64,000 nucleotides of DNA from an uncultured Lachnospiraceae bacterium (GTDB lineage: Bacteria; Bacillota; Clostridia; Lachnospirales; Lachnospiraceae): contig CAKRYR010000005.1 in the NCBI GenBank assembly GCA_934432595.1, positions 62,001-126,000 of the forward strand, read 5' to 3'. A program made the translations under genes and the position numbers. The stretch's first letter is position 1. Each line of letters begins with the position of its first letter. Shown here piece by piece: positions 8,520 to 16,985 of the stretch. The notes below the pieces were generated by a model. It saw only the letters and a list, made by a program, of their open reading frames with translations. It did not search any database and was not told where the DNA came from.

Positions 8520-8531
8520 GGAGGATAAAGC

Positions 8532-9776
8532 ATGGCGAATATAAAACCATTTAAGTGCGTAAGACCAGCACAAGGAAAGGCAAGTCAGATAGCAGCTTTG
8601 CCATATGATGTATATAGTTCAGCAGAGGCAAGAGAGAAAGTTGACGGAGATGATTATTCATTTCTTAGAATTGATAGGGCAGAGACTCAATTTGATGAGG
8701 ATATAGCGGTTAATGACCCTAGAGTGTATGAAAAAGCAAGAGAATTGCTTGATGGAATGATAGAAAATGGTGATTTCATTACTGATAATGCTGATAAATA
8801 CTACATATATGAACTTACTATGAATGGAAGAACTCAGACAGGAATAGTTGCTTGTTCATCAATAGATGATTACTGCAATAATGTTATTAAGAAACATGAG
8901 AATACTAGAGAAGATAAAGAGTTAGATAGAATTAATCATGTGGATATTTGCTCAGCTCAGACTGGACCTATTTTTTTAGCATATAGAAGTAATAAAAAAA
9001 TAAATGAAATAATTGCTAAGAATAAGGAAAATGAACCAATATATGATTTTGTAGCTGATGATGGAATTACTCATAAAGTATGGGAAATAGCTGCAAAAGA
9101 GGATGTTGAGAATATTCATAGTGAATTTGCTGGAATAAATGATATATATATAGCAGATGGACATCATAGAGCAGCATCAGCTGTAAAAGTGGGACTTAAG
9201 AGACGTGAAGCACATCCAAACTATGATGGAACAGAAGAATTTAACTTTTTTTTGTCAGTATTATTTCCAGATGAAGAGCTTATGATAATGGATTATAATC
9301 GTGTAGTAAAAGATTATAATGGATATGACCTAGACCAACTTATAGCTAAAATAGAAGAGTATTTTACTGTTGAATGTATGGATGAAGTCAAAGTTAGACC
9401 AAGTAAGAAATGTGAATTTGGAATGTACACTAATGGAAAATGGTATAGACTAGAAGCGAAGACTGATAAAATGGATTTATCTGACCCTGTAAAACAATTA
9501 GATGTAGATATTTTGCAAAAATATTTATTAGAACCTATTTTAGGAATTAAAGACCCAAGAACAGATAAGAGAATAGACTTTATCGGTGGAATAAGAGGAT
9601 TAGAAGAAATAGAGCGTAGAGCAGAGCTTGATATGGAGATAGGATTTAGTATGTATCCTACTTCTATAAATGAGTTATTCCAAGTTGCAGATAAGGGAAT
9701 GCTAATGCCTCCTAAATCAACTTGGTTTGAACCTAAACTTAGAAGCGGACTATTTATACATAGGATTGAGGAATAA
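8532..9776 (+). CDS. DUF1015 family protein
   Basis: 414 residues with the conserved DUF1015 motif IADGHHRAASA near residues 208-218 and the typical N-terminal opening KPFKCVRPAQGKA. The family is cytoplasmic, common in Clostridia and often next to serC-serA, which lie 7 kb upstream here; a link to serine metabolism is context inference only, and no reaction is established to my knowledge. The ATG follows GGAGG at good spacing. That ribosome site is the right-hand copy of the repeat bordering the 131-bp insert, so expression may depend on the inserted structure. Confidence 0.88.
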   Translation: MANIKPFKCVRPAQGKASQIAALPYDVYSSAEAREKVDGDDYSFLRIDRAETQFDEDIAVNDPRVYEKARELLDGMIENGDFITDNADKYYIYELTMNGRTQTGIVACSSIDDYCNNVIKKHENTREDKELDRINHVDICSAQTGPIFLAYRSNKKINEIIAKNKENEPIYDFVADDGITHKVWEIAAKEDVENIHSEFAGINDIYIADGHHRAASAVKVGLKRREAHPNYDGTEEFNFFLSVLFPDEELMIMDYNRVVKDYNGYDLDQLIAKIEEYFTVECMDEVKVRPSKKCEFGMYTNGKWYRLEAKTDKMDLSDPVKQLDVDILQKYLLEPILGIKDPRTDKRIDFIGGIRGLEEIERRAELDMEIGFSMYPTSINELFQVADKGMLMPPKSTWFEPKLRSGLFIHRIEE

Positions 9777-10161
9777 GGTGTTCTATTCTAGTGACGGTGT
9801 TTTTTACTGAATATATTACTTGTTCAGTATGTTATATATGTGCTATAATAATGTGTCTGGAAATATATAGATAATTGTTTTTAATAATTAGAAAAATAAT
9901 ATGATAAATTATCTAGTAATATATGCAAAAAGCATTATATAGAAAATAAATATATTAACATAAAAAATTATTTTTTAGTATATAGATTATTTTACTGCCA
10001 ATTGTAGAGGACAGATTTTCATTATAGATTGTAGAGAACAGATTTGAATATTTATCTTTGTGGACTTGTTAGTAGACAGATTTGTAATTTTATATCGTCC
10101 CTAGAAAACCAAATGAAAATCGTCTCTAGAAAGGAAGAAAAACCAGAAAGGAAGAAAAACA
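9777..10161 (+). other. 385-base leader of the glgB-like gene
   Basis: Holds a candidate promoter (TTGTTC at 9820-9825, TATAAT at 9844-9849, 18-base spacer). Near its 3' end are imperfect tandem copies: ATTGTAGAGRACAGATTT at 10004 and 10029 with a third shorter copy near 10071, then ATCGTCYCTAGAAA twice (about 10097 and 10120), and AAAGGAAGAAAAAC twice just before the start codon. It also holds one TTCTAGTGACGGT motif (9786-9798) also seen near 40932. No gene or clear terminator is visible. Confidence 0.45.
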
Positions 10162-12795
10162 ATGGATGAAATATTGTATGATTTGTGTGACTGGGGTGCA
10201 ATAGAAGGAATAGTATATGCAGACTATAGAGATGTCCATGGAATACTAGGACCACATATAACTAAAGATGGTGTCCTCGTTAATGCATACTATCCAGATG
10301 CTGCCAAAGTAACAGTCAAACTAAATGCAACTGGAAGAGAATATGAGATGGAACTAGTAGATGAACTAGGATTCTATGCAACAATTATTCCAGGCAAAAA
10401 AATATTAAAATATACATTTATTGTAGAAGATAAAGAAGGAAATAAAACAAAAGAGATAGATAAATATGCTATAAAATCACAGTTTGATGAAAATGACATT
10501 AAGAAATTTGAACATGGAATACATTACGATGTATATAAAAAATTAGGAGCACACCCAGCAACAGTAGGTGGAGTTCAAGGAACATACTTTGCAGTATGGG
10601 CACCAAATGCATTTCGTGTAAGTGTAGTAGGTAACTTCAATAACTGGGATGGACGAATTGACCAAATGGGCGAGATAGGCAATAGCGGAATATTTGAAAT
10701 ATTTGTTCCAAATGCAAGACCAGGTGATATATACAAATATGAGCTAAAAGTAAGAGGAAATATCATTCAAAAAGCAGACCCATATGGATATATGTCAGAG
10801 GTTATGCCTAAAGATGCATCAGTTATATGCGAAATTGATAAATTTGCTTGGAAAGATGAAGCTTGGATTAATGCAAGAAAGAATACAAATAACGATGATA
10901 AACCAATGTCTATATATGAGGTACAACTTGGAAGCTTTGATAGTTCCATAGAGAAAGTGAACTATAGAACAATAGCTCCAAAGATTGCAGAATACGTTCA
11001 AGATATGGGATACACTCATATAGAACTTATGCCTATTACTGAGTATAAGGATGAAACTTTGGATGGATACAAAGTTATAGAATATTATGCGCCTACTTCA
11101 AGATATGGAACACCAGAAGACTTAATGTATCTAGTTGACTATATGCATAGTAAGAATATCGGTGTAATTATGGACTGGGTTGTAGCATACTTTGCAGCAG
11201 ACGATGTAGGTCTTGCCAACTTTGATGGAAGTTGCTTATATGAACATTTGGACCCAAGGCAAGGAATACATCCAGAGCTAGGAACTCATATATTTAACTA
11301 TGGAAGACCACAAGTATCTAACTTCTTGATTGCCAACGCATTCTATTGGTTTGATATGTATCATTTAGATGGACTTAGAATAAATGATGTTGCATCTATG
11401 TTATATTTGGACTATGGACGTAAAGAAGGAGAATGGATACCAAATATGTATGGGGAAAATGAAAACCTTCAGGCAGTAGAATTCTTCAAACATTTGAACA
11501 GTATCCATAGCAAACGTAATGATGGAACAATGATTATAGCACAGGAAACTTCATCATGGAGAACATTGACTCAAGACGTAGAATCAGATGGACTAGGATT
11601 TGATTATAAATGGAACACAGACTGGGCAAATGATACTATGGACTATATGTTATGTGACCCATTATTTAGACAAGGAAAACATGGACAGATAACATTAAGT
11701 ATGCTTTATAATTATACTGATAAATTCATTCTTCAGTTGTCACATGATGTGGTAATAAGATTTGGTGGAAGTATAATGAGTGCTTTACATGGAGAATTTA
11801 CACAAAATCATGCAACTATGAAGGTACTTCTTGCATATATGATGATGCACCCAGGTAAGAAACTTCTATTTATGGGGCAAGACTTTGCTTATACTAAGAA
11901 ATGGAGCTCAAATGATCCGATAGATTGGAGACTTCGTGATAAAGAAAGCTATCGTCAGGTAAATGACCTTGTTAAGGATTTGAATAAACTATATGTAGAG
12001 AACAAGGCTCTGTATGTAAATGATATGAATGAAGATGGATTTGAATGGATAAATGAAATGGATGCTGAACGCAGTATAATATCATTTATAAGAAAATCCA
12101 ATGAAAAAAAAGAAACATTACTTGTAATATGTAACTTCACACCTGTAGAATACGAAGGATATAGCGTAGGTGTGCCATATAAAGGAAGATATAAAGAGAT
12201 ATTTACTACAGAAGATGAGAAATACGGTGGACTTGGAAGTACTAACCCAAGACTTAAGAATGCTAGACCAGGAAGTGTAGATGGAAGAGAGTACTATATG
12301 AATGTAACTGTTGCACCTATGAGCGTCTCAGTATTTAACTATATTCCTTTAGTATCTATTAAGAAAGATGAGGTTTCAAATGAAGAGCAAGTAGAAGATA
12401 GTAAGTCAAAGAGTAAGAAGACTACTAAGAATAATTCTTCAAAGAAAACTACAGACAAGAAAGCTAGTGATAAAAAGACTAGTAAAAAATCTACAACTAA
12501 AAAAGAAGGAAATAGTCCAGTAGATAAAGTTGTTAAAACAGTAACATCTAAGGCTGAGGAAGTATCTAAAGTAGTTGAGACAAAGGCTAGTGAAGTATCA
12601 AGGGCTGTGACTTCAAAAGCAAATGAGGTGTCTAAGGCAGTTGGTTCGAAGACAGATGAAATAAAGAAAAAGGCAGAAGAAGCTAAAGATTATGTAACAG
12701 AGACAGTTACAGTAACAGCAGATGATGTAATAAAAGCTGCTAAGAAAGCTACAGGAAAGGCACCTAAGAAGGTTGACAGACCTAAGAGAAAATAA
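10162..12795 (+). CDS. Glycogen branching enzyme homologue, probably catalytically inactive, with basic tail
   Basis: 877 residues: an N-terminal beta-sandwich/CBM48 region, a GH13 branching-enzyme domain (about 250-640), a C-terminal beta domain, then a 140-residue Lys/Ser/Thr-rich tail (from about 738) with repeats of the type SKAxEVSKxV. Overall similarity to GlgB is strong (EYYAPTSRYGTPED, LYEHLDPRQG, DVASMLYLDY). The invariant residues of E. coli GlgB (D335, H340, R403, D405, E458, H525, D526) map here with a constant offset of 3 to D338, Y343, R406, N408, Q461, H528, D529. Thus the nucleophile, acid/base and region-I His are all changed. A catalytic role is unlikely; glycogen binding, regulation or scaffolding is inference. 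mscS follows after 38 bases. Confidence 0.85.
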   Translation: MDEILYDLCDWGAIEGIVYADYRDVHGILGPHITKDGVLVNAYYPDAAKVTVKLNATGREYEMELVDELGFYATIIPGKKILKYTFIVEDKEGNKTKEIDKYAIKSQFDENDIKKFEHGIHYDVYKKLGAHPATVGGVQGTYFAVWAPNAFRVSVVGNFNNWDGRIDQMGEIGNSGIFEIFVPNARPGDIYKYELKVRGNIIQKADPYGYMSEVMPKDASVICEIDKFAWKDEAWINARKNTNNDDKPMSIYEVQLGSFDSSIEKVNYRTIAPKIAEYVQDMGYTHIELMPITEYKDETLDGYKVIEYYAPTSRYGTPEDLMYLVDYMHSKNIGVIMDWVVAYFAADDVGLANFDGSCLYEHLDPRQGIHPELGTHIFNYGRPQVSNFLIANAFYWFDMYHLDGLRINDVASMLYLDYGRKEGEWIPNMYGENENLQAVEFFKHLNSIHSKRNDGTMIIAQETSSWRTLTQDVESDGLGFDYKWNTDWANDTMDYMLCDPLFRQGKHGQITLSMLYNYTDKFILQLSHDVVIRFGGSIMSALHGEFTQNHATMKVLLAYMMMHPGKKLLFMGQDFAYTKKWSSNDPIDWRLRDKESYRQVNDLVKDLNKLYVENKALYVNDMNEDGFEWINEMDAERSIISFIRKSNEKKETLLVICNFTPVEYEGYSVGVPYKGRYKEIFTTEDEKYGGLGSTNPRLKNARPGSVDGREYYMNVTVAPMSVSVFNYIPLVSIKKDEVSNEEQVEDSKSKSKKTTKNNSSKKTTDKKASDKKTSKKSTTKKEGNSPVDKVVKTVTSKAEEVSKVVETKASEVSRAVTSKANEVSKAVGSKTDEIKKKAEEAKDYVTETVTVTADDVIKAAKKATGKAPKKVDRPKRK

Positions 12796-12833
12796 AAATG
12801 ACAATAAAGAAAGACTAGAAAGGAGAGTTTAAT

Positions 12834-13718
12834 ATGTTTCAAGAGCTTTTAGAGGCAGGGGGATCAGTAAAGAAAGGAGTATTAGCAGCAATTAAAGATT
12901 TCTTCAAAGATGTAGATAAATTCTTTAACTTCTTTGATGAAAGTAAAGTAGCTGGTATTATAACAAAGATAGTTATTGCTATTCTAATATATTTTATAGG
13001 ACGTAAAATAGTTAAGATGATTACAAGAATTGTAGAACGTTCATTAAAGAAAAGCAATATAGAACTAAGTGTATCAAAGTTCTTATGTAGATTAACAAGT
13101 GTAGCAGGATATGCAATATTAGTATACGCTATAGTCTATACATTGGGAGTACCAACATCCTCATTCGTAGCACTATTTGGTACAGCAGGACTTGCAATAG
13201 GTCTTTCATTACAAGGAAGCTTGCAGAACTTTGCTGGTGGAGTACTAATACTTATACTTAAGCCATTCTGTGTAAATGATTATATAGTTGCAAGTGATAT
13301 AGAAGGAAAGGTAACAGCAATTGATATATTCTATACCAAGTTAATTACACCAGACAATAAAAAAGTAGTTATACCTAATGGTACTTTATCAAATTGCTCT
13401 ATTAAGAACGTACCATATGAAGCAAAAAGAAGATTGGATATGATAGTACCAGTTGATTATAACGCAGACATAAAACATGTAAGATTAGTACTTAATTTAC
13501 TTGCTAGTAAGGATGAAAGAGTAAGTAAGGATGATCCAGTAACTGTAACAGTAGATGAATTAGGTGATAGTTCTATAAATATAGGATTTAAAATGTGGGT
13601 TGAAACAGCTAATTATCTTGCAGTAAAAACTGATATGTTAGAAAAAATAATAGATACATTTAGAGAAGAGAATATTAATATACCTTATAATAAATTGGAT
13701 GTTAATATAATGAAGTAG
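12834..13718 (+). CDS. MscS-family mechanosensitive channel
   Basis: 294 residues. Three hydrophobic segments (about 40-62, 80-100 and 105-130) precede the MscS beta domain. The third helix reads GTAGLAIGLSLQGSLQNFAG, the Gly/Ala-rich pore helix of small-conductance channels, followed by PFCVNDYI. These channels open on membrane tension and release osmolytes after hypo-osmotic shock. An AAAGGAGA ribosome site lies before the ATG. It follows the glgB-like gene by 38 bases with no terminator, so the two are probably one transcript, ending at the bidirectional terminator 13742-13791. Confidence 0.92.
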   Translation: MFQELLEAGGSVKKGVLAAIKDFFKDVDKFFNFFDESKVAGIITKIVIAILIYFIGRKIVKMITRIVERSLKKSNIELSVSKFLCRLTSVAGYAILVYAIVYTLGVPTSSFVALFGTAGLAIGLSLQGSLQNFAGGVLILILKPFCVNDYIVASDIEGKVTAIDIFYTKLITPDNKKVVIPNGTLSNCSIKNVPYEAKRRLDMIVPVDYNADIKHVRLVLNLLASKDERVSKDDPVTVTVDELGDSSINIGFKMWVETANYLAVKTDMLEKIIDTFREENINIPYNKLDVNIMK

Positions 13719-13741
13719 AGAGTAAATAATATATAATAACG

Positions 13742-13791
13742 ACAATAGAGATATCAGTTTCGTGAGGTCACAAAACTGATATCTCTATTGT
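13742..13791. terminator. Bidirectional terminator between mscS and the EamA gene
   Basis: A 19-bp perfect stem (13742-13760 with 13773-13791) with a 12-nt loop sits between two convergent genes. T-rich sequence follows on the plus side. The last base of the EamA stop codon lies on the edge of the stem. Confidence 0.85.
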
Positions 13792-14849
13792 TATTTCTCT
13801 ACATTCATCATTATAATTCCACTGCATGCCAATACTAAAGCCAACAATATAGGAACACTTAGTATATTCTCATGAAGAAATATTCCTGATAAAATGACAC
13901 CAAATACAGGTGTAAGGGAATTAAATATAGCAATCTTGCTAGCCTTATTATACTTAAGCAGAATCGTCCATAAAGTAAATGCAACAGCAGATAGTATACT
14001 TAGATATGCAAGTAATAAAATAGGCTTAAAGGAAGTAGCATGTAATTTACCACCTAGAATTAATCCCATAATCGTTAAGCATAGTCCACCAACAGTAAGC
14101 TGGAAACCAGTAAGAGTGGCAGGGTTATACTTATAAGCAAACTTCTTACTAAATACAGTCCCTATGGCGAAGGATAAGGCAGCAATAAGTAATAAGCCCT
14201 CACCTTTAAAATTAAAATCTAATGATAATACATTGTTAATTGATGAAGATGCTTCTCCATTATCAGAGGAAAATAAGCTTGCTAAAAAGTCTATGGATAA
14301 ATAATCCTTTAACGTTACAATTACAATTCCACTAAAACTTAGAATAATACCTAGTATCTTAAAGATAGATACCTTATCGTTCTTAAAAAATATAAAAGAC
14401 AATATAACTGTAAATATAGTAGAACTAGCATTAATAATAGAACCATTTACAGAAGATGCATAAGCAAGTCCTATATAAAAACATATATATTGGAAAAACG
14501 TTAATAAAAAGGCAAGTATACAACCCTTTAATATAAAATCTTTATTCAAATAAGTAGAACGAATAGCCTTTGTATCCTTAATGCTATTATCTAATTTAAG
14601 AAAATAACATAAAGCAAGTGTAATAATGCCTGCAATTAAAAACCTAATTCCAGCAAATAAAATATATGAAGGAATATCACCATTAGTAATGCCAAATAGC
14701 TTGTAACCTATTTTAACTCCAGGAAAAGCACTACCCCATAGTAGAGTGCAGATAATTGCTGAGAACACAACTACGTGAGGGAGGGTGAATGGAGTAGGGG
14801 GTGGAGTGGGATTTATATTTTCAGTATTTATATCAGTTGAAGATTTCAT
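13791..14849 (-). CDS. EamA/DMT family transporter
   Basis: 352 residues with ten hydrophobic segments in two EamA repeats, the drug/metabolite transporter fold. Typical motifs are LLWGSAFPGVKIGY near the N-terminus and the closing helix ILLALVLACSGIIMMN. Substrates of this superfamily range from amino acids to nucleotide sugars and cannot be read here. The start was placed at 14849 because AAAGGA lies just upstream; an in-frame ATG at 14936 would read back into the repeat element at 14924. A Pro/Thr-rich segment (residues 13-20) precedes the first helix. Confidence 0.85.
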   Translation of the reverse strand: MKSSTDINTENINPTPPPTPFTLPHVVVFSAIICTLLWGSAFPGVKIGYKLFGITNGDIPSYILFAGIRFLIAGIITLALCYFLKLDNSIKDTKAIRSTYLNKDFILKGCILAFLLTFFQYICFYIGLAYASSVNGSIINASSTIFTVILSFIFFKNDKVSIFKILGIILSFSGIVIVTLKDYLSIDFLASLFSSDNGEASSSINNVLSLDFNFKGEGLLLIAALSFAIGTVFSKKFAYKYNPATLTGFQLTVGGLCLTIMGLILGGKLHATSFKPILLLAYLSILSAVAFTLWTILLKYNKASKIAIFNSLTPVFGVILSGIFLHENILSVPILLALVLACSGIIMMNVEK

Positions 14850-14923
14850 AATAATTCCTTTCAATGTGAATAATAATTTATAAGTATATCTTTTATTGTT
14901 GTATAGAGGAACTAACCGCCTTA

Positions 14924-15062
14924 ACAGTTCAGCCAATAGCTGAATGTTACTGTGATAAGCCCATTTAAAGTCACTTTTTCAAAGAGAGGGGCTTATCACC
15001 CGCAGGCCTTATATGCGGATGCACGTCACCAAGCAGTAAATGCTTGGTGCTGATTGAACTGT
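14924..15062. repeat. 139-bp MITE-like element
   Basis: Bounded by TA (14922-14923 and 15063-15064). Terminal inverted repeats are ACAGTTCA and TGAACTGT; the left end extends as ACAGTTCAGCC, identical to the element at 2221. Inside are three hairpins: GTGATAAGCCC with GGGCTTATCAC, CCCGCA with TGCGG, and TCACCAAG with CTTGGTGA. The last hairpin and right end recur at 1508-1544 after serA. Non-coding. Confidence 0.65.
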
Positions 15063-15275
15063 TATAACTACTTGTCTGATATTCGGTAGCACCCTTGCTT
15101 AGTAATACTTTGATAAGACTAAGCGAAGTCTATTATAACACTTAACGAACGAATGTCCAAGTATATAATGTGATAAATATTGAGTACTTTATTATTCATA
15201 TTTATAACATATATAAGTACTATTAATAATACACAAAAATAAGAGCAAAATTTCTAAAATTATTAGTCAGAATGC

Positions 15276-15302
15276 TAAAGTAAATCAAGCAACACTCGAT
15301 AT
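15276..15302 (+). promoter_or_regulatory. Sigma-D (sigma-28) type promoter of flagellin
   Basis: TAAA (15276-15279), exactly 15 bases, then CTCGATAT (15295-15302), against the consensus TAAA-N15-GCCGATAA. The CGATA core and spacing match. It would leave a leader of about 205 bases before the flagellin gene, which holds an 8-bp hairpin (GATTGTTT/AAACAATC, from 15324) and the CsrA-like site at 15479. Confidence 0.55.
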
Positions 15303-15478
15303 AAATAATAGTTAAATTAATAAAGATTGTTTACCTAGGAAACAAACAATCAAGTAACAAGTAAGGTAACAGGTGATGAATATCCCTCATTATAATCAGA
15401 GCTAATTAAGTAAACAAGATAATATAAGTAGCAATAATTATTATGAAAGATAAGAATCACTAAAATAAAACAAATTTT

Positions 15479-15510
15479 TGCAAGGATGCAGAGAGTAATT
15501 ATATGGAGGT
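15479..15510 (+). promoter_or_regulatory. Candidate CsrA-binding hairpin and ribosome site of flagellin
   Basis: TGCA-AGGA-TGCA (15479-15490) puts GGA in the loop of a small hairpin, the classical CsrA target shape. The ribosome site GGAGGT (15505-15510) contains a second GGA 8 bases before the start. In Bacillus subtilis CsrA represses hag by binding two such sites, one over the ribosome site; the arrangement here is comparable. No csrA or fliW gene is in the window. Confidence 0.45.
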
Positions 15511-15518
15511 AGATTTTT

Positions 15519-16838
15519 ATGGTAGTACAACACAATTTGCAAGCAATGAACTCAAACAGAATGTTAAACATCACTCAGTCAAGTTTGTCAAAATCAACTG
15601 AGAAATTATCATCAGGTTACAAAATTAACAGAGCAGCTGATGATGCAGCAGGATTAGCAATTTCAGAAAAGATGAGAAAACAAATCAATGGTTTGAACCA
15701 AGCTTCAAGCAACGCCCAAGATGGTATATCTTGTGTACAAACAGCTGAAGGTGCACTAGCTGAAGTTGAGGATATGTTACAAAGAATGAACCAATTATCA
15801 GTTCAAGCATCAAACGGAACAAACAGTAAAGATGATAGACAAAACATCCAAGATGAAATTGATCAGTTAGTAACTGAGATTGATCGTGTTGCTGAAACAT
15901 CAAAATTCAATGAAACTTATTTGTTAAAAGGTGATCCTGAAGGAGGAAAACAATCAGTTGGACAATACACTTATAAGACAGGAGGAAATGCTGTAACTGT
16001 TGGAGTAACACTTGCAGCTGGTGCTGCGGGTAGCTTTTTTACACTTGATGAAGATGGTACAAGAAAATATATTACAGCTGCAAATGTTGATGAATTTATG
16101 AAAGTAAGTAATGATGGTACGGATGTAACAATTCAAACAGGAAAGACAGTATTTAAGGAAGTTGATGGAGTGGCTACAACATTAGCTGCAGCGTCTTATG
16201 GAGACTTGGCAGCTGTCGAAACTAGTACTAATATTACTTTATATGATGCAGATGGTAATAGAATATCAGAAAATGGGTTAGCAAAAATAATGAAGCAAGA
16301 TGATGCAAATAAGAACCTTTATTTAGAAACAGGTCAAGCACTAAATGATATAGGTGTGACCATGAAGGGTGTTATTGATGGCTATATATCTGTAAAACAA
16401 GCAGAGTTTGCAGATGACTTAGAATTAACATTCCATGTTGGCTCAGAAGGAGCAGCAAGTAATAAGATTTCTATCGATATAGAATCAATGAATTCAGTTA
16501 ATTTAGGTGTAAATATCTTAAAAAGTGATAAGAATGGTATAGTAGATGAAGATGGACAATCAGCAACAGATGCTATTGGAGTAATTGCAGATGCAATAGC
16601 AAAGGTTTCAAAACAACGTTCTGGACTTGGTGCTATTCAAAATAGATTGGAACATACCATTAAGAACTTAGATAATATTGCTGAAAATACTACAAGTGCT
16701 GAGTCAGCAATTCGTGATACAGATATGGCAACAGAGATGGTTAAATACTCAAATGCTAATATCTTAGCACAAGCTGGACAATCAATGCTTGCACAAGCAA
16801 ATCAATCAAATCAAGGTGTATTATCATTACTCGGATAG
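15519..16838 (+). CDS. fliC: Flagellin
   Basis: 439 residues. The N-terminal D0/D1 helices (SSLSKSTEKLSSGYKINRA, then DDAAGLAISEKMR) and C-terminal D1/D0 helices (ending QANQSNQGVLSLLG) are the conserved polymerisation ends of the filament protein, exported by the flagellar type III system without cleavage. The centre (about 145-330) is a variable, Thr/Ser/Asn-rich surface domain that would be exposed and could carry glycans. It is preceded by a sigma-D-like promoter and a GGAGG site and followed by a terminator and a glycosyltransferase/CDP-sugar cluster. Confidence 0.96.
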   Translation: MVVQHNLQAMNSNRMLNITQSSLSKSTEKLSSGYKINRAADDAAGLAISEKMRKQINGLNQASSNAQDGISCVQTAEGALAEVEDMLQRMNQLSVQASNGTNSKDDRQNIQDEIDQLVTEIDRVAETSKFNETYLLKGDPEGGKQSVGQYTYKTGGNAVTVGVTLAAGAAGSFFTLDEDGTRKYITAANVDEFMKVSNDGTDVTIQTGKTVFKEVDGVATTLAAASYGDLAAVETSTNITLYDADGNRISENGLAKIMKQDDANKNLYLETGQALNDIGVTMKGVIDGYISVKQAEFADDLELTFHVGSEGAASNKISIDIESMNSVNLGVNILKSDKNGIVDEDGQSATDAIGVIADAIAKVSKQRSGLGAIQNRLEHTIKNLDNIAENTTSAESAIRDTDMATEMVKYSNANILAQAGQSMLAQANQSNQGVLSLLG

Positions 16839-16857
16839 TAAATTTAAGTAAAATATC

Positions 16858-16892
16858 AAGGACATCAGTTTTTGCAACTGGTGTCCTTTTTC
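16858..16892 (+). terminator. Flagellin terminator
   Basis: A 13-bp stem (AAGGACATCAGTT with AACTGGTGTCCTT, one G-U pair) and a 5-nt loop followed by TTT, 20 bases after the flagellin stop. Confidence 0.88.
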
Positions 16893-16905
16893 AATTTTAG
16901 GACTA

Positions 16906-16933
16906 TTGTTTTTTTTATACTTTACGATATAAT
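16906..16933 (+). promoter_or_regulatory. Promoter for the glycosyltransferase gene
   Basis: TTGTTT (16906-16911), 16 bases, TATAAT (16928-16933), just after the flagellin terminator. It suggests that the glycosylation genes have their own housekeeping-type promoter, separate from the sigma-D one. Confidence 0.5.
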
Positions 16934-16985
16934 TTATAGGACATTCTTACTAGAAAATTTACTAATATATAAAGGAGTGCAATTT

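Noticed and set aside
13894..14136. Plus-strand 80-codon frame
   Set aside because: Antisense to the EamA transporter helices; no ribosome site.
16872..16985. N-terminal extension of the glycosyltransferase
   Set aside because: It covers the flagellin terminator and a promoter; a strong AAAGGAG site fits the ATG at 16986.
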